Notes: generated by a model from the sequence alone, not told the origin. A DNA stretch of 64,000 nucleotides from Enterococcus plantarum (GCF_001730295.1 NZ_MIKA01000048.1:62001-126000), one strand, 5' to 3'. Positions 1 to 10,557 are shown, numbered from the stretch's first letter. A program made the numbers and translations.

Positions 1-226
1 TAACAAATCATCATCGAACACGCCTGTAAGTTGTTTTTCTGAAATAATAGATTTATGGATGACAGTATTTGTTACCTAAATCAGTAGGAAAAATCGGAGA
101 GTCCGTTATCACTCCTTAGTTTATCGAACTAACAGAGGCTTTTATTGTGAAGTAAAAGTAAATCTGAGGTGGGACCACGTGAAAATTTTCTCGTCCTCTT
201 GGCTTATTTGCCAAGGGGGCGTTTTT
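1..226 (+). promoter_or_regulatory. T-box leader of the histidine operon (5' truncated)
   Basis: The T-box core TGAGGTGGGACCACG lies at 165-179 and is followed by a terminator hairpin at 192-226, the usual antiterminator/terminator pair of a tRNA-sensing T-box riboswitch. Uncharged tRNA would favour read-through into hisZ. Most of Stem I is probably left of the window. A GAA-CAC sequence at 16-21 is a plausible specifier loop with the histidine codon CAC at 19-21, about 145 nt before the T-box; this assignment is inference from spacing and operon content. Confidence 0.85.
192..226 (+). terminator. T-box-controlled intrinsic terminator
   Basis: The strands at 192-203 and 210-221 form a roughly 12-bp stem with some G-U pairs and a TTATTT loop, followed by a T5 run. 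It sits directly after the T-box core, as expected for the terminator alternative of this riboswitch class. Confidence 0.85.
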
Positions 227-327
227 GTATTTACTTTTATAGGCTTGTTCGATGAAAAAATATGAAATTGGATTGTATGTAAAATGTTAGGCTAATAGTG
301 ATTATCTAAAAACAAGGAGGGAACTAA

Positions 328-1512
328 ATGAAATGGAATCGTAGTTTACCATCAGGAACAAGAGATAAATTATTTCGGGAAGCTAATGGCGCGTATCAAC
401 TAGAAAAACAAGTCAACGATATCGTAAAAAAAAGAGGCTATCAACGAATCGATACACCCGTAATCGAGTTTGAAGATGTATTTTACAGTGAAGAAAAAAA
501 TGAAAAAGAGTTTTACCGTTTTTTTGACAAGCAGGGCCGGCTACTAGTATTAAGACCTGATATGACGATGCCAATCGGTCGAGTGATTGCCACAACGGGC
601 ATTCAACCACCGCTAAAATTATCATATAGTGGAAAAATTTTTCGCTCAAATGATGCTATGCTGGGAGAACAAAATGAAGTAACACAAGTTGGAATTGAAT
701 TGATTGGCTACACCTCTTTAAAAGCCGACGTTGAATGTATTACTTGTGCGGTTGAAATTTTGGAAGAGTTGAAAATTCCTAATTTTCATTTTGAATTGGG
801 ACATGCTCAAATTTTTCGTTTAATTGTACGATTCCTCAAGTTGGATGACCAAGCAAAAACAAATCTTCAACTTTATTTTAATAATAAAAGTTTAACTGAT
901 CTCAACCAATTTGTTGCGCTCTATCCAAGTGAATTGGATGCGTTTATTTGTGCGATTCCTAAACTCTTTGGTGAACCTCACGAGGTATTATCAATCGCAA
1001 GAGAACTATTGCCAAAATCATCAAAAATCATACAAGTCATCGATGAACTAGATAGAGTTGTGCAAATTATCAAATCACTACACTCGAAAATCTCATTAAC
1101 GGTAGATTTAGGCTTAGTAGCACTAATGGATTATTACACAGGTGTTTTATTTAGTGGATATGCTGATTTGGTGCCAGATATTTTTCTTAGAGGTGGACGG
1201 TATGATCATTTGGCAGAACAATTCGGTCATTCGATCATTCCAGCTGTTGGGTTGGGAATTAATTTAGATACGTTGGTTACTTTACAATATCAACTCAATA
1301 ATCTTGCTTCTTTGGAACAGCCAACAACATTAGTCCACAGCTCTTTGGCCCTCTTGTCAAAAGCCGAAGCGTTAGTGAAGGAGAATCCAGATTATCAATT
1401 ATCTTTATTTGAAACAGTCGAAGAAGCGATAAGCTATGGAAAAAAATGGCGATACCACCAGGTGATAGAAGTAACCCAAGACACTATACGTAAGATAAAG
1501 GTTGGTGATTGA
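328..1512 (+). CDS. hisZ: ATP phosphoribosyltransferase regulatory subunit HisZ
   Basis: 394-residue class II histidyl-tRNA-synthetase-like protein. In organisms with short HisG, HisZ forms a hetero-octamer with HisG and supplies allosteric regulation of the first step of histidine synthesis. Visible signs are the N-terminal LPSGTRDKL segment, class II motif 2-like [11 protein letters not shown], and the HisS/HisZ-type [13 protein letters not shown] near residue 290. It lacks the C-terminal anticodon-binding domain expected of a true HisRS. A strong AAGGAGG site precedes the ATG, and it is the first gene after the T-box. It overlaps hisG by a few bases. Confidence 0.93.
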   Translation: MKWNRSLPSGTRDKLFREANGAYQLEKQVNDIVKKRGYQRIDTPVIEFEDVFYSEEKNEKEFYRFFDKQGRLLVLRPDMTMPIGRVIATTGIQPPLKLSYSGKIFRSNDAMLGEQNEVTQVGIELIGYTSLKADVECITCAVEILEELKIPNFHFELGHAQIFRLIVRFLKLDDQAKTNLQLYFNNKSLTDLNQFVALYPSELDAFICAIPKLFGEPHEVLSIARELLPKSSKIIQVIDELDRVVQIIKSLHSKISLTVDLGLVALMDYYTGVLFSGYADLVPDIFLRGGRYDHLAEQFGHSIIPAVGLGINLDTLVTLQYQLNNLASLEQPTTLVHSSLALLSKAEALVKENPDYQLSLFETVEEAISYGKKWRYHQVIEVTQDTIRKIKVGD

Positions 1513-2198
1513 AATTGACACAATTGACTATTGCATTGACAAAAGGGCGGTTGGAAAAAAAGACACTTTCTCTATTTGAACAGGCAGGAATCGATGTCTC
1601 CTTTATGCAAGACAAGCAACGTAAATTGATTTTCACCAGCCCAGATCAACGGTTTAAGTTTCTATTAGTGAAAGCAGCTGACGTAACGACTTACGTACGG
1701 CATGGTGTGGCTGATATTGGAATTGTGGGCAAAGATGTCCTTATGGAACATCCCTTTGGTTATTATGAGATGCTGGATTTAAAAATCGGTGTCTGTAAAT
1801 TTTCAGTTGCTTCCACAAAAAACTACCAACCAGATGATTATAAAAGAAAACGGATTGCAACGAAATATCCCACAGTTGCCTCGGAACATTTTCGTAAAAA
1901 AGGGGAAGATGTTGAAATAATCAAGATCGAAGGATCTGTTGAAATTGCGCCCGTTTTAGGATTGGCCGATGCAATTGTTGATATCGTTGAAACAGGTACG
2001 ACATTAAAAGAAAATGGGTTAGAAATTTTTGAAGATATCTGTTCAGTCTCTGCTCGCTTGATTGTCAATAAAGCAATGTTGAAAAGAAAACGCCAAGCAA
2101 TATTTCAATTGTTTGATGAATTAGAAACAGTGATTGGAGGAGATAGAAATGAAATGGCTGAAGGGAGAAACAACAGAAATTTTAAGGGCACTAAATGA
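1509..2198 (+). CDS. hisG: ATP phosphoribosyltransferase catalytic subunit HisG (short form)
   Basis: Catalyses condensation of ATP with PRPP, the first step of histidine synthesis. About 229 residues, the short HisG type that needs HisZ, which is immediately upstream. Family features are TIALTKGRL at the N terminus, the [13 protein letters not shown] region, and the PRPP-binding [19 protein letters not shown] segment. The start is a TTG overlapping the hisZ stop; another TTG at 1515 is possible. The 3' end runs about 50 bases into hisD, so the last residues are an unusual tail overlapping the next gene. Confidence 0.93.
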   Translation: MKLTQLTIALTKGRLEKKTLSLFEQAGIDVSFMQDKQRKLIFTSPDQRFKFLLVKAADVTTYVRHGVADIGIVGKDVLMEHPFGYYEMLDLKIGVCKFSVASTKNYQPDDYKRKRIATKYPTVASEHFRKKGEDVEIIKIEGSVEIAPVLGLADAIVDIVETGTTLKENGLEIFEDICSVSARLIVNKAMLKRKRQAIFQLFDELETVIGGDRNEMAEGRNNRNFKGTK

Positions 2199-3429
2199 AG
2201 ATGTCCAGATGATACAAAAAGACAATCAGCAAATAGAAGAACAAGTTCGTCAAATCGTTCAACAAGTGATTCAAAACGGAGACCAGGCTTTAAAAGCGTA
2301 TTCTAAGAAGTTTGATCAAGTGGAACTGCAGGAGTTATCTCTATCAAAAGAAACTATAGAGTTAGGCTATCAGAATGTAGAAAAAGAGGTGATTGCCGCT
2401 TTAGAAGTAGCCAAAGAGAATATTATCAGTTACCATCAAAAACAAAAACAATATGATTTTATGGATACAGAAAAATCAGGAGTGTTACGTGGACAATTAG
2501 TATTGCCACTAGCTCGTGTAGGCGTCTATGTTCCAGGTGGAACGGCGGCATACCCATCCTCAGTCTTAATGAATGTACTGCCAGCAAAAATTGCTGGGGT
2601 TAAAGAAATCATTATGGTCACACCGCCGTCGAAAGAAGGAATTCCAGATGTTATTTTAGCAGCGGCAAAAATTGCAGGAGTAGACAAAATTTTTCAAATC
2701 GGCGGAGCACAAAGTATAGCCGCCCTTGCTTATGGAACAGAAACAATTCCCAAAGTGGACAAAATAGTTGGACCAGGAAACATCTATGTAGCAACTGCAA
2801 AAAAACAAGTTTTTGGTACGGTAGGAATCGATATGATCGCAGGACCTTCAGAGATTGGGATAGTAGCAGATGAAACAGCAAATCCCATTTATATTGCGGC
2901 CGATTTGTTGTCTCAGGCAGAACATGATACGCTTGCCCGAGCGATACTAGTGACAGATTCAGTCAAACTTGCAGAACAAGTCGAAATAGAAATTGATCGA
3001 CAGTTAGAAACACTACCGCGAAAAGAAATCGCCGAACAATCCATTAAAAATAATGGTCTGATTATTGTAGTATCAACTGTATCGGCGATGTTTACGATTA
3101 TGAATGAAATAGCACCAGAGCATTTAGAAGTCCAGCTGGCGGACCCAATCAGTTATTTACATGAAATTAAAAATGCTGGATCGATTTTTTTAGGAGCGTA
3201 TGCATCAGAACCAGTAGGAGATTATTTTTCAGGAACCAATCATGTATTGCCAACAAGTGGTACAGCAAAATTTTATTCCCCTTTAGGTGTGTATGATTTT
3301 GTGAAGTATAGTCAAGTCACTTATTATACAAAAGATGCTTTAGCAAAGGCTAAGGATGCCATTGCACTTTTAGCGAGAAAAGAAGGTCTAGAAGCACATG
3401 CTAGAGCAGTCGAATGTCGCTTTGAGTGA
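2149..3429 (+). CDS. hisD: Histidinol dehydrogenase
   Basis: Zn/NAD-dependent enzyme for the last two oxidations from histidinol to histidine. Its 426 residues match the usual length. Visible motifs are [23 protein letters not shown] (start of the family signature), [12 protein letters not shown], and the C-terminal [14 protein letters not shown] chose the ATG at 2149 because GGAGG at 2136-2140 is correctly spaced; an upstream in-frame TTG at 2134 lies before that site. It overlaps the hisG 3' end in another frame. Confidence 0.95.
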   Translation: MKWLKGETTEILRALNEDVQMIQKDNQQIEEQVRQIVQQVIQNGDQALKAYSKKFDQVELQELSLSKETIELGYQNVEKEVIAALEVAKENIISYHQKQKQYDFMDTEKSGVLRGQLVLPLARVGVYVPGGTAAYPSSVLMNVLPAKIAGVKEIIMVTPPSKEGIPDVILAAAKIAGVDKIFQIGGAQSIAALAYGTETIPKVDKIVGPGNIYVATAKKQVFGTVGIDMIAGPSEIGIVADETANPIYIAADLLSQAEHDTLARAILVTDSVKLAEQVEIEIDRQLETLPRKEIAEQSIKNNGLIIVVSTVSAMFTIMNEIAPEHLEVQLADPISYLHEIKNAGSIFLGAYASEPVGDYFSGTNHVLPTSGTAKFYSPLGVYDFVKYSQVTYYTKDALAKAKDAIALLARKEGLEAHARAVECRFE

Positions 3430-3467
3430 TTTTATAAAATAGATTTTATAACTGGGGGAGAAAAGGA

Positions 3468-4052
3468 ATGAGAACAGCCGCTTTAACAAGAAAAACTGCA
3501 GAAACAAAAATTGAATTGAGACTTGATTTAGACAGTCAAGAACCAGTTATGATCGAAACAGGCGTTGGATTTTTTGATCATATGCTGATTTTATTTGCTC
3601 GTCACAGTCGAATATCTTTGGAAGTGAAAGTAGAAGGAGATTTAGATGTAGATAGTCACCATACGGTAGAAGATGTTGGGATCGTTTTAGGCCAATGTAT
3701 TCGAGAGGCGCTAGGAGATAAAGCTGGAATCAATCGCTATGGGACTAGCTTTGTACCGATGGATGAATCTTTAGGTATGGCTTCTTTAGATTTAAGTGGG
3801 CGTTCATATTTAGTATTTGATGCATCGTTTGCTAATCCTAAACTTGGTGATTTTGATACAGAATTAGCAGAAGAATTCTTCCAAGCATTGGCTTTTAACA
3901 CTAAAATGACACTTCATTTAAAAATTTTACATGGTAAAAATACCCATCATAAAATAGAAGCATTATTTAAAGCAACTGGTCGAGCTTTGAGGGAAGCAAT
4001 CACGGAAAATCCGTCGATTCAAGGAATCAACTCCACGAAAGGAATTCTGTAG
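3468..4052 (+). CDS. hisB: Imidazoleglycerol-phosphate dehydratase
   Basis: Dehydrates imidazole glycerol phosphate to imidazole acetol phosphate. At 194 residues it is the monofunctional form without a fused histidinol-phosphatase. The metal-binding His/Glu clusters are visible: GVGFFDHML near residue 35, [14 protein letters not shown] near residue 65, and [17 protein letters not shown] near residue 160. It is preceded by GGGGGAG and abuts hisH with no gap. Confidence 0.95.
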   Translation: MRTAALTRKTAETKIELRLDLDSQEPVMIETGVGFFDHMLILFARHSRISLEVKVEGDLDVDSHHTVEDVGIVLGQCIREALGDKAGINRYGTSFVPMDESLGMASLDLSGRSYLVFDASFANPKLGDFDTELAEEFFQALAFNTKMTLHLKILHGKNTHHKIEALFKATGRALREAITENPSIQGINSTKGIL

Positions 4053-4679
4053 ATGATTATTATCATTGATTACGACACTGGAAATACACGGAATGTTCAA
4101 AAAGCGTTAGAGTACGTTGGCTTGGAAAGTAAAATCTCTGCAGAACCTTATGAGATCCTAAAAGCAGATGGGCTGATTTTACCTGGGGTAGGCGCTTTTT
4201 CATTGGCAATGGAGGAATTAAAACAGCGCGAGTTAATCAGCGTGATTCAAGATGTTGCTCAAAAAGGTATGCCTATTTTAGGTGTTTGCTTGGGTATGCA
4301 GTTGCTTTTAGAAGGAAGTATGGAAAATGGTTTTACTGAAGGATTAGGCTTGATTGAAGGACTTTGCGAAAAACTTCCAGAGGATCCCAATTCACCTGTT
4401 CCTCACATGGGGTGGAATCAATTGATTACTACAAAGGAAAACTTGCTAACAAAAGAGGTGGATGAGCAGTATGTCTATTTTGTTCATTCTTATTATGCAG
4501 ATTGTGAACCAGATAAAATCGATGCTCTTGTACAGTATTCCATTAAAATACCTGCAATGATCTCAAGTGGCAATATTTATGGGACTCAGTTTCATCCAGA
4601 AAAAAGTAGTGATGTTGGTTTGAGGATTTTAAGAGGATTTAAGGAGGTGGTAGATCATGTTCGTTTTACCAGCGATTGA
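4053..4679 (+). CDS. hisH: Imidazole glycerol phosphate synthase, glutaminase subunit
   Basis: Class I glutamine amidotransferase that feeds ammonia to HisF. 208 residues, normal for the family. The nucleophile Cys is in GVCLGMQLLLEGS near residue 77, and the His/Glu of the triad are in GTQFHPEKS near residue 180. Starts directly after the hisB stop and overlaps hisA by 23 bases, consistent with translational coupling. Confidence 0.95.
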   Translation: MIIIIDYDTGNTRNVQKALEYVGLESKISAEPYEILKADGLILPGVGAFSLAMEELKQRELISVIQDVAQKGMPILGVCLGMQLLLEGSMENGFTEGLGLIEGLCEKLPEDPNSPVPHMGWNQLITTKENLLTKEVDEQYVYFVHSYYADCEPDKIDALVQYSIKIPAMISSGNIYGTQFHPEKSSDVGLRILRGFKEVVDHVRFTSD

Positions 4680-5382
4680 TATTAGAGAAGGAAAAGCTGT
4701 TCGATTGATACAAGGTGACTTTTTACAAAAAACAGTTGTTCATCCCAATCCAGTAGCACAGGCAAAAGAATTTAAAGCAGCAGGGATTGAGATGATGCAT
4801 ATTGTTGATTTAGATGGCGCTTTAATGGGGAAAGCAACGAATGCCCCGTTAATTGAGGAAATGAAAAAAGAAACGGGGCTAAAGATAGAAGTTGGCGGGG
4901 GAATCCGTACACTGGAACAAGTTGATGCCTATGTTTCACTTGGAATTGATCGAATTATTATTGGTTCAGCAGCCTTACAAAATCCAGAATTAGTTAAAAA
5001 AGCTGTTATAAAATATGGGGATAAAATCGCTGTCGGTATTGATGCTAAGAATGGGAAAGTTGCGATTAGTGGTTGGCTTGATGTTAGTGAAACGGATTAT
5101 CTACAACTGGCTGAAGAAATGGCAAGAATCGGAGTGCAGACGATTATCTACACAGATATTGCGAAAGACGGAACGCTTGCTGGACCAACGTTTGAAGATT
5201 ACGCCAAGTTGACTCAAGCTGTACCTGATGTACAAATCATTGCTTCAGGTGGTGTTAGTAAAAAAGCAGACCTGTTAAAATTGGCCGAATTGGGCGTTTA
5301 TGGAACCATTGTCGGCAAGGCCTTTTACAATGGCACTATCTCGCTAGCGGATATGTTGGAGGTAGAAAAAAATGCTGACTAA
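4657..5382 (+). CDS. hisA: ProFAR isomerase
   Basis: (beta/alpha)8 isomerase acting just before HisF/HisH. 241 residues. The N-terminal [13 protein letters not shown], phosphate-binding EVGGGIRT and the second half-barrel [11 protein letters not shown] are characteristic. An AAGGAGG site inside the hisH 3' end sets the ATG. Overlaps hisF by 11 bases. Confidence 0.95.
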   Translation: MFVLPAIDIREGKAVRLIQGDFLQKTVVHPNPVAQAKEFKAAGIEMMHIVDLDGALMGKATNAPLIEEMKKETGLKIEVGGGIRTLEQVDAYVSLGIDRIIIGSAALQNPELVKKAVIKYGDKIAVGIDAKNGKVAISGWLDVSETDYLQLAEEMARIGVQTIIYTDIAKDGTLAGPTFEDYAKLTQAVPDVQIIASGGVSKKADLLKLAELGVYGTIVGKAFYNGTISLADMLEVEKNAD

Positions 5383-6127
5383 ACGTATTATTCCATGCTT
5401 AGACGTAACTAATGGTCGAGTAGTCAAAGGAGTCAATTTTATTGATCTTCAAGATGTGGGAGATCCAGTAGCTATTGCCAAGGCGTATAATGAACAGGGA
5501 GCAGATGAGTTGGTTTTTCTAGATATTACTGCCACTAGCGACGATCGTGATACGATGATTGACGTAGTAGAACGAACGGCAGCAGAAGTGTTTATCCCTT
5601 TAACAGTTGGCGGGGGAATCCGAACCGTTTCAGATATGAAAAAAATGCTACAAGCAGGAGCTGACAAAATTTCTCTTAATTCAGCAGCGATTCAACAGCC
5701 GGAATTGATTCAGGCTGGAGCTGAAAAATTTGGTTCTCAGTGTATCGTTGTCGCAATTGATGCCAAACGAGAAGGTGATTCCTGGCATGTTTTTGCTAAA
5801 GGCGGTCGAGAAGATACGGGATTAGATGCGATACAATGGGCTAAGCGAGCGGTGACTTTAGGTGCAGGTGAAATTTTATTAACAAGCATGGATGCAGATG
5901 GGACAAAAAACGGGTATGATCTTGCCTTGAATCAAGCGATTTGCCAAGCTGTCACTGTTCCAGTGATTGCATCAGGTGGTTGTGGTAGTGCAGAAGATAT
6001 TATAGACGTATTTGAGCAAACCAAAGCAAGTGGAGCGTTAGCTGCGAGTATTTTTCACTATGGGGAAGTAAAGATTCCGGAATTGAAAGAAGTCTTGAAA
6101 CAAGTTGGGATGGTGGTGCGAAGATGA
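5372..6127 (+). CDS. hisF: Imidazole glycerol phosphate synthase, cyclase subunit
   Basis: Cyclase subunit that with HisH makes imidazole glycerol phosphate and AICAR. 251 residues. The N-terminal [19 protein letters not shown] contains the catalytic Asp of the family; TVGGGIRT and VIASGGCGS are the two phosphate-binding loops. Overlaps hisA and hisI by a few bases. Confidence 0.95.
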   Translation: MLTKRIIPCLDVTNGRVVKGVNFIDLQDVGDPVAIAKAYNEQGADELVFLDITATSDDRDTMIDVVERTAAEVFIPLTVGGGIRTVSDMKKMLQAGADKISLNSAAIQQPELIQAGAEKFGSQCIVVAIDAKREGDSWHVFAKGGREDTGLDAIQWAKRAVTLGAGEILLTSMDADGTKNGYDLALNQAICQAVTVPVIASGGCGSAEDIIDVFEQTKASGALAASIFHYGEVKIPELKEVLKQVGMVVRR

Positions 6128-6429
6128 AACCTGATTTTCACAAAGGTCTATTACCTGCAATTATTATAGAAGAAAAAACGAATGAGGTCTTGATGTTGGC
6201 TTATATGAACGAAGAGAGCTATAAAAAAACACTTGAAACTAGAACCACATGGTTTTATTCACGCTCACGTCAACAATTATGGAATAAAGGTGCAACGAGT
6301 GGCCATACACAACACGTAAAAAGTCTGGTTATGGATTGCGACAAAGATACACTGCTTATCACTGTGGAACAAAAGGGTCCCGCTTGTCACACTGGTGAAC
6401 ATAGCTGTTTTTTCAATGTCATTATCTAA
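6124..6429 (+). CDS. hisI: Phosphoribosyl-AMP cyclohydrolase
   Basis: Opens the purine ring of PR-AMP in the third step. 101 residues, monofunctional. Signature segments are [24 protein letters not shown] (metal site) and [13 protein letters not shown] (zinc-binding Cys/His). The ATG overlaps the hisF stop. HisE is a separate gene, unlike the HisIE fusions of many bacteria. Confidence 0.94.
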   Translation: MKPDFHKGLLPAIIIEEKTNEVLMLAYMNEESYKKTLETRTTWFYSRSRQQLWNKGATSGHTQHVKSLVMDCDKDTLLITVEQKGPACHTGEHSCFFNVII

Positions 6430-6473
6430 CTATAAAAGTTAGTCTTTCATATAAAAGTAAGGAGGTAAATAGT

Positions 6474-6785
6474 ATGATCAAGACACTCTATGAAGAAATA
6501 CAAGCGCGTAAAAAAGAACCAAAAGAAGGCTCCTATACAAATTACTTGTTCGATCAAGGATTGGATAAAATTCTAAAGAAAGTCGGAGAAGAAACGACAG
6601 AAGTGATCATTGCAGCTAAAAATAATCAAGAAGAACTGATTACTGAAACATCGGATTTGATTTATCATATGTTAGTCTTGCTTGCTGAAAAAGATGTCTC
6701 TTTAGAAGCAATTAAAAATGAACTACAGAAACGAGAAGGAAAATTGAGCAAGACGAAGGAACGCAAACAAATCGATGAACTTTAA
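6474..6785 (+). CDS. hisE: Phosphoribosyl-ATP pyrophosphatase
   Basis: MazG-like all-alpha pyrophosphohydrolase for the second step. 103 residues. The core SYTNYLFDQGLDKILKKVGE followed by ETTEVIIAAKN carries the metal-binding acidic residues. A GGAGG site precedes the ATG. Last gene of the operon before the terminator. Confidence 0.94.
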   Translation: MIKTLYEEIQARKKEPKEGSYTNYLFDQGLDKILKKVGEETTEVIIAAKNNQEELITETSDLIYHMLVLLAEKDVSLEAIKNELQKREGKLSKTKERKQIDEL

Positions 6786-6798
6786 ACGATCAGAGTAT

Positions 6799-6856
6799 TA
6801 AAAAAGACCAGGCCGGGACATAACTCTATGAGTTACGTCCCAACCTCGTCTTTTTT
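6799..6856 (+). terminator. Terminator of the his operon (likely bidirectional)
   Basis: Long hairpin built on GGGACATAACTC and GAGTTACGTCCC, flanked by AAAAAAGAC on the left and GTCTTTTTT on the right. It can therefore terminate both hisE and the convergent minus-strand gene ending at 6855. Confidence 0.85.
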
Positions 6857-7244
6857 ATGGACGTTCTAAAGAATCAGTAGATTCTAAAACATAAGTAGCA
6901 TCATCCGCTTCATCATATAATGATGCAGGCTTATCTTTTAAACACTGAACGATCAAATGATAGCCGTATTCATCTTGCGCAACTAAGCGTTTATTAGTCA
7001 ATTCAACTAACATGTAGCTTAATTTTTTTCCATCAATCGTGATCTGTAAATCATCTTCGATCGTCAAGGTATGTTGGGTGGCTTTTTGTTTATTGACAAA
7101 CCACCAACTGCCTAAATAACTTTTATATAAATTAGGAATATCTGAATCAGATCGCTGTCTTTCTTGTTTCTTTTTTAAGAACAATGAACCTGCAATCCCT
7201 GTAATAAGTGATGCGCCTAAAAATAATGACCAATTTTTTTTCAT
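6855..7244 (-). CDS. Small membrane-anchored protein, DUF4828-like
   Basis: 129-residue protein with a basic N terminus and one membrane segment (about residues 4-20, GASLITGIAGSLFL), then a soluble part rich in beta-type sequence (SYLGSWWFVNKQ, ITIDGKKLSYMLVELT). This resembles the small DUF4828 family of enterococci, by memory only. I use the ATG at 7244 because GGAGGAGAAT lies just upstream; the frame is open further upstream without a site. Function is unknown. Convergent with hisE. Confidence 0.75.
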   Translation of the reverse strand: MKKNWSLFLGASLITGIAGSLFLKKKQERQRSDSDIPNLYKSYLGSWWFVNKQKATQHTLTIEDDLQITIDGKKLSYMLVELTNKRLVAQDEYGYHLIVQCLKDKPASLYDEADDATYVLESTDSLERP

Positions 7245-7403
7245 ACTATCATTCTCCTCCAAAACAATCATAGCACGAAATTAAAAAACAAACTATTCGA
7301 AAATCTTCTCCTAAAAGAAAATTTAATGAAGTCGCAATGATTAAAAAAAAGGTAATTGTTCATGAATATTTTCGTTATACATTCAAAAAAATGGATGAAA
7401 AGT

Positions 7404-7433
7404 TTGACGATGCTTTTTCATTCAAAATATGGT
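7404..7433 (+). promoter_or_regulatory. Probable sigma-A promoter for sfsA
   Basis: TTGACG at 7404-7409 and TATGGT at 7428-7433 with an 18-bp spacer, 26 bp before the sfsA start. The -10 box is poor, so the call is moderate. Confidence 0.45.
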
Positions 7434-7458
7434 ATTGTTTTGATGAAAGGGTGTTACA

Positions 7459-8199
7459 ATGATTGCATATCCGAACGTACATTTAGCACATTTTATGAAT
7501 AGACCAAATCGTTTTATAGCAGAATGTCGATTGCAGGAAAATGGCGAAATGGTAACGGTTCACGTAAAAAATACCGGCCGTTGCAAAGAACTATTTCATC
7601 CAGAAGTAGAGGTTGCTCTGTCGTACCAACCTTCGCCTAAGAGAAAAACAGCGTATGATCTGATTGCTGTCAAAAAAGACAAAGCTTGGTTTAATATCGA
7701 TAGCCAAGTTCCTAACGCGTTAGCAGCGGATGGTATCCAAGACGGTACGATTATTTTGCCTGGATTAAAAGGCGATATTGTTTCCATAAAAAGAGAAAAA
7801 CGATTTGCTCAGTCAAAATTTGATTTATTAGTTGAGACAGATACTGGAAATCAAGCATTTGTTGAGGTGAAAGGCATGACCTTAGAAAATCATGGAGTTG
7901 GTGCGTTTCCTGATGCACCAACACTTCGAGGCTTAAAGCATGTGACCGAGTTGATCGAAGCCATGAAAGAAGGGTATCAAAGCTATGTATTGTTTATAGT
8001 CCAATTTGAACAGGTTGAAGCTGCGACAATCCATACAAATATGCAACCAGCTTTAACAGAAATGATTTTATCAGGGCAAACACAAGGATTAAGCGTCATT
8101 GCTTACAATTGCAGTGTCACACCTGATACAATAGCAATAGAACATCCAGTACCATTCGATGTTAAAACAACGTTTGAAGATCCAAATTCAGAAAGGTGA
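7459..8199 (+). CDS. sfsA: SfsA family protein (sugar fermentation stimulation protein homologue)
   Basis: 246 residues, full length for SfsA. N-terminal OB-like part includes VHVKNTGRCKELF; the C-terminal PD-(D/E)XK nuclease-like core shows FVEVKGMTL and DAPTLRGLKHVTEL. The family was named from E. coli maltose metabolism, but its biochemical role remains uncertain. Its stop overlaps the upstream region of the oxidoreductase gene, suggesting a two-gene unit. Confidence 0.9.
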   Translation: MIAYPNVHLAHFMNRPNRFIAECRLQENGEMVTVHVKNTGRCKELFHPEVEVALSYQPSPKRKTAYDLIAVKKDKAWFNIDSQVPNALAADGIQDGTIILPGLKGDIVSIKREKRFAQSKFDLLVETDTGNQAFVEVKGMTLENHGVGAFPDAPTLRGLKHVTELIEAMKEGYQSYVLFIVQFEQVEAATIHTNMQPALTEMILSGQTQGLSVIAYNCSVTPDTIAIEHPVPFDVKTTFEDPNSER

Positions 8200-8207
8200 G
8201 GGTAAAG

Positions 8208-9209
8208 ATGATTCACTTAGGTATTATTGGAACAAACTGGATTAGCCATCAATTTGTCAACGCAGCATTGGAAACGAATCGCTATGATTTGACAGCGGTT
8301 TATTCACGCAAATTAGAAACCGCTCAAAAATTTGGTAAAGAGTACGGCGATGTTGAATACGCAACAGATTTAAAAACATTTTTTGGTATTGCGCATATGG
8401 ATACGATTTATATCGCTTCCCCTAATTCTCTTCATTTTGAACAAGCGAAACAAGGGATTCTGGCAGGGAAAAATATCATTGTCGAAAAGCCAGCCTTCTC
8501 AACACCTGAAGAGATGGCAGAAATCATTGAGTTAGCAAACCAAGAGAACGTCTTCTTTTTTGAAGCAGCTCGTAATATCCATGAGAAAAGCTTCAAAAAA
8601 ATTCGCGACTTATTACCATTGAAAAATCAAATTATCGGTGCAAACTTTACTTATATGAAATATTCATCTCGTTATGATCAAGTACTTAACGGGCAAGAGC
8701 CAAATATCTTTTCACCCCATTTTTCTGGAGGCGCAATGGCGGATCTTGGAGTCTATTTGGTTTATGCCGCTGTTGGTTGGTTTGGTATGCCGAATGAAAG
8801 CCATTATTTTGCAAGAAAAATCCCGACAGATGTAGATGGACTAGGTACAGCAATCTTAAGATATGATTTGTTTGATGTAACGTTACAGACTGGTAAAAAT
8901 GCAGATTCTTTCCTAGATTCTGAAATTTATTTTGAAGGCGGTACATTGATTTTAGACAGTGTAAATGCCATCTCTAAAGCAGAATTTCATGATCGAAACC
9001 ATCAAGAACGCGAGATCATTTCTTTAACAACCGAAGAAAATCCAATGATCGAAGAAGCCAATGATTTCGCGGATGTTCTTGAGAATCCCAATGATCCAAC
9101 TATAGGAGCACGTTATGAAGAATGGGTGGAATTATCACGTAATGTGAACAAAGTAGTAACAACCTTAAGAAAAAGTGCGGGTATCGTTTTTGATGCAGAC
9201 ACAAAATAA
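8208..9209 (+). CDS. Gfo/Idh/MocA family NAD(P)-dependent oxidoreductase
   Basis: Roughly 333 residues. The Rossmann N terminus LGIIGTNWISHQF and the family EKPAF motif (NIIVEKPAFSTPEEM near residue 90) identify a Gfo/Idh/MocA dehydrogenase; the C-terminal half carries the GGAMADLGVYLVYA segment. Substrate cannot be read from sequence. I start at the ATG at 8208, well placed behind AGGTGAGG; a GTG at 8196 sits inside that site. Confidence 0.85.
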   Translation: MIHLGIIGTNWISHQFVNAALETNRYDLTAVYSRKLETAQKFGKEYGDVEYATDLKTFFGIAHMDTIYIASPNSLHFEQAKQGILAGKNIIVEKPAFSTPEEMAEIIELANQENVFFFEAARNIHEKSFKKIRDLLPLKNQIIGANFTYMKYSSRYDQVLNGQEPNIFSPHFSGGAMADLGVYLVYAAVGWFGMPNESHYFARKIPTDVDGLGTAILRYDLFDVTLQTGKNADSFLDSEIYFEGGTLILDSVNAISKAEFHDRNHQEREIISLTTEENPMIEEANDFADVLENPNDPTIGARYEEWVELSRNVNKVVTTLRKSAGIVFDADTK

Positions 9210-9235
9210 CTAGCGTTAACGAAGAAAGGACTATT

Positions 9236-10519
9236 ATGACATTTAACAAAAATTTACCAGAAGCTTGGCAAGAACATTGGCGAGCTTCTGGTTTTAGCGA
9301 GCCATCAATGATTCAACAAAAAAGTTTTCAGCCTTTGAAGGAAAAAGAGAATGTCTTGGGCATTTCCCCAACAGGGTCGGGTAAAACCTTAGCGTATGTT
9401 TTACCATTGCTTTTAAATGTAGAAAAAGAACAAGGCAATCAGTTATTGATTTTGGCACCATCACAAGAGTTAGCGGTTCAAATCAGTCAAGTTGTTCGTG
9501 ATTGGGCAAGCTTGCTTCAATTAAAGACACAAAGCTTGATTGGTGGAGCCAATGTCGGCCGCCAAATTGAAAAATTAAAAAAGAAGCCTGAGATTTTAGT
9601 TGGGACACCAGGACGTGTGCTAGAGTTGATCAAAACGAAAAAAATCAAAAGTCATTTGCTAAAGACTGTTGTAATGGATGAAGTGGATCAGCTATTTCAC
9701 GAAAAAGAACTAAATTTAACAAAGCAAATTCTAGCAAGTGCACCGACAGAATTTCAATTAGTCTTTTATTCAGCCACTGCCGATCGAGTCATAGAAGAAG
9801 CTCAGAAATTAACGGATCAGTTAATGATTATTGATGTAACAGATGAAGATCAATCTGGTGGCACAGTGAAACATTATTTTATGGCATTGTCTCCAAGAAA
9901 GAAAAGCGAATATTTAAGAAGTTTAGCTTATACACCTAATTTTCGAGCAATGGTTTTCTTTAATCAAGTGGCTGATTTAGGTTCAGTAGAAGAAAAATTG
10001 ATTTATGAAGGACTAACAGTAGCAGGTCTTGCTTCTGATCAAAATAAAACCTTGCGTAAATTGGCAATCGATCAATTCGCTAAAGAGCGGGCAATCATGC
10101 TTTTAACAACAGATCTTGCGGCTAGAGGGTTAGACTTTAATGCGATTCCATTTGTTGTGAACGCTGAAGTTCCACTATCCGAGGAGAGCTATATACACCG
10201 AGCAGGGCGCGTAGGAAGAATGGGTGCAGATGGTGCTGTTATTACCTTTGTCAATGATGCAACTAAGAGAGATTATCAACGATTGATGAAAAAAATAGAA
10301 CGCCCTTTCCAAGAAATCTTTCTTTACGACGGCGCAATCCACCTGACTAGAAAAGAAAAAAGTTCAACAGAAGAAAAAACGAGTTCTGCGAATGTGACCG
10401 TAAAAAAAGAACAAACGTCAAAATCACTTCCAACGAAAAAAATACCAAAACCTAAAAACCGTCCCAAAAATACCAAAAACAAAGGGGCTAGACGAAAATC
10501 GTCTAAACCTGAACAATAA
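9236..10519 (+). CDS. DEAD-box family ATP-dependent RNA helicase
   Basis: 427 residues with both RecA-like domains: Q motif region SMIQQKSFQPL, Walker A SPTGSGKT near residue 43, motif Ia APSQELAVQ, GTPGR, a variant DEVD motif II, SATAD motif III, and HRAGRVGRMG motif VI. The C-terminal 60 residues are Lys/Pro/Ser rich, a likely RNA-binding tail. Resembles the small YfmL-like helicases linked to ribosome assembly; which paralogue it is cannot be decided here. Confidence 0.9.
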   Translation: MTFNKNLPEAWQEHWRASGFSEPSMIQQKSFQPLKEKENVLGISPTGSGKTLAYVLPLLLNVEKEQGNQLLILAPSQELAVQISQVVRDWASLLQLKTQSLIGGANVGRQIEKLKKKPEILVGTPGRVLELIKTKKIKSHLLKTVVMDEVDQLFHEKELNLTKQILASAPTEFQLVFYSATADRVIEEAQKLTDQLMIIDVTDEDQSGGTVKHYFMALSPRKKSEYLRSLAYTPNFRAMVFFNQVADLGSVEEKLIYEGLTVAGLASDQNKTLRKLAIDQFAKERAIMLLTTDLAARGLDFNAIPFVVNAEVPLSEESYIHRAGRVGRMGADGAVITFVNDATKRDYQRLMKKIERPFQEIFLYDGAIHLTRKEKSSTEEKTSSANVTVKKEQTSKSLPTKKIPKPKNRPKNTKNKGARRKSSKPEQ

Positions 10520-10557
10520 AGGATAAGTGAAGACGTCATGATTTAAGGAGGCTATCC

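Noticed and set aside
110-112. CAC in TTATCACTCC as T-box specifier codon
   Set aside because: Only about 55 nt before the T-box, too close for the Stem I specifier loop; the CAC at 19-21 in a GAAC context fits better.
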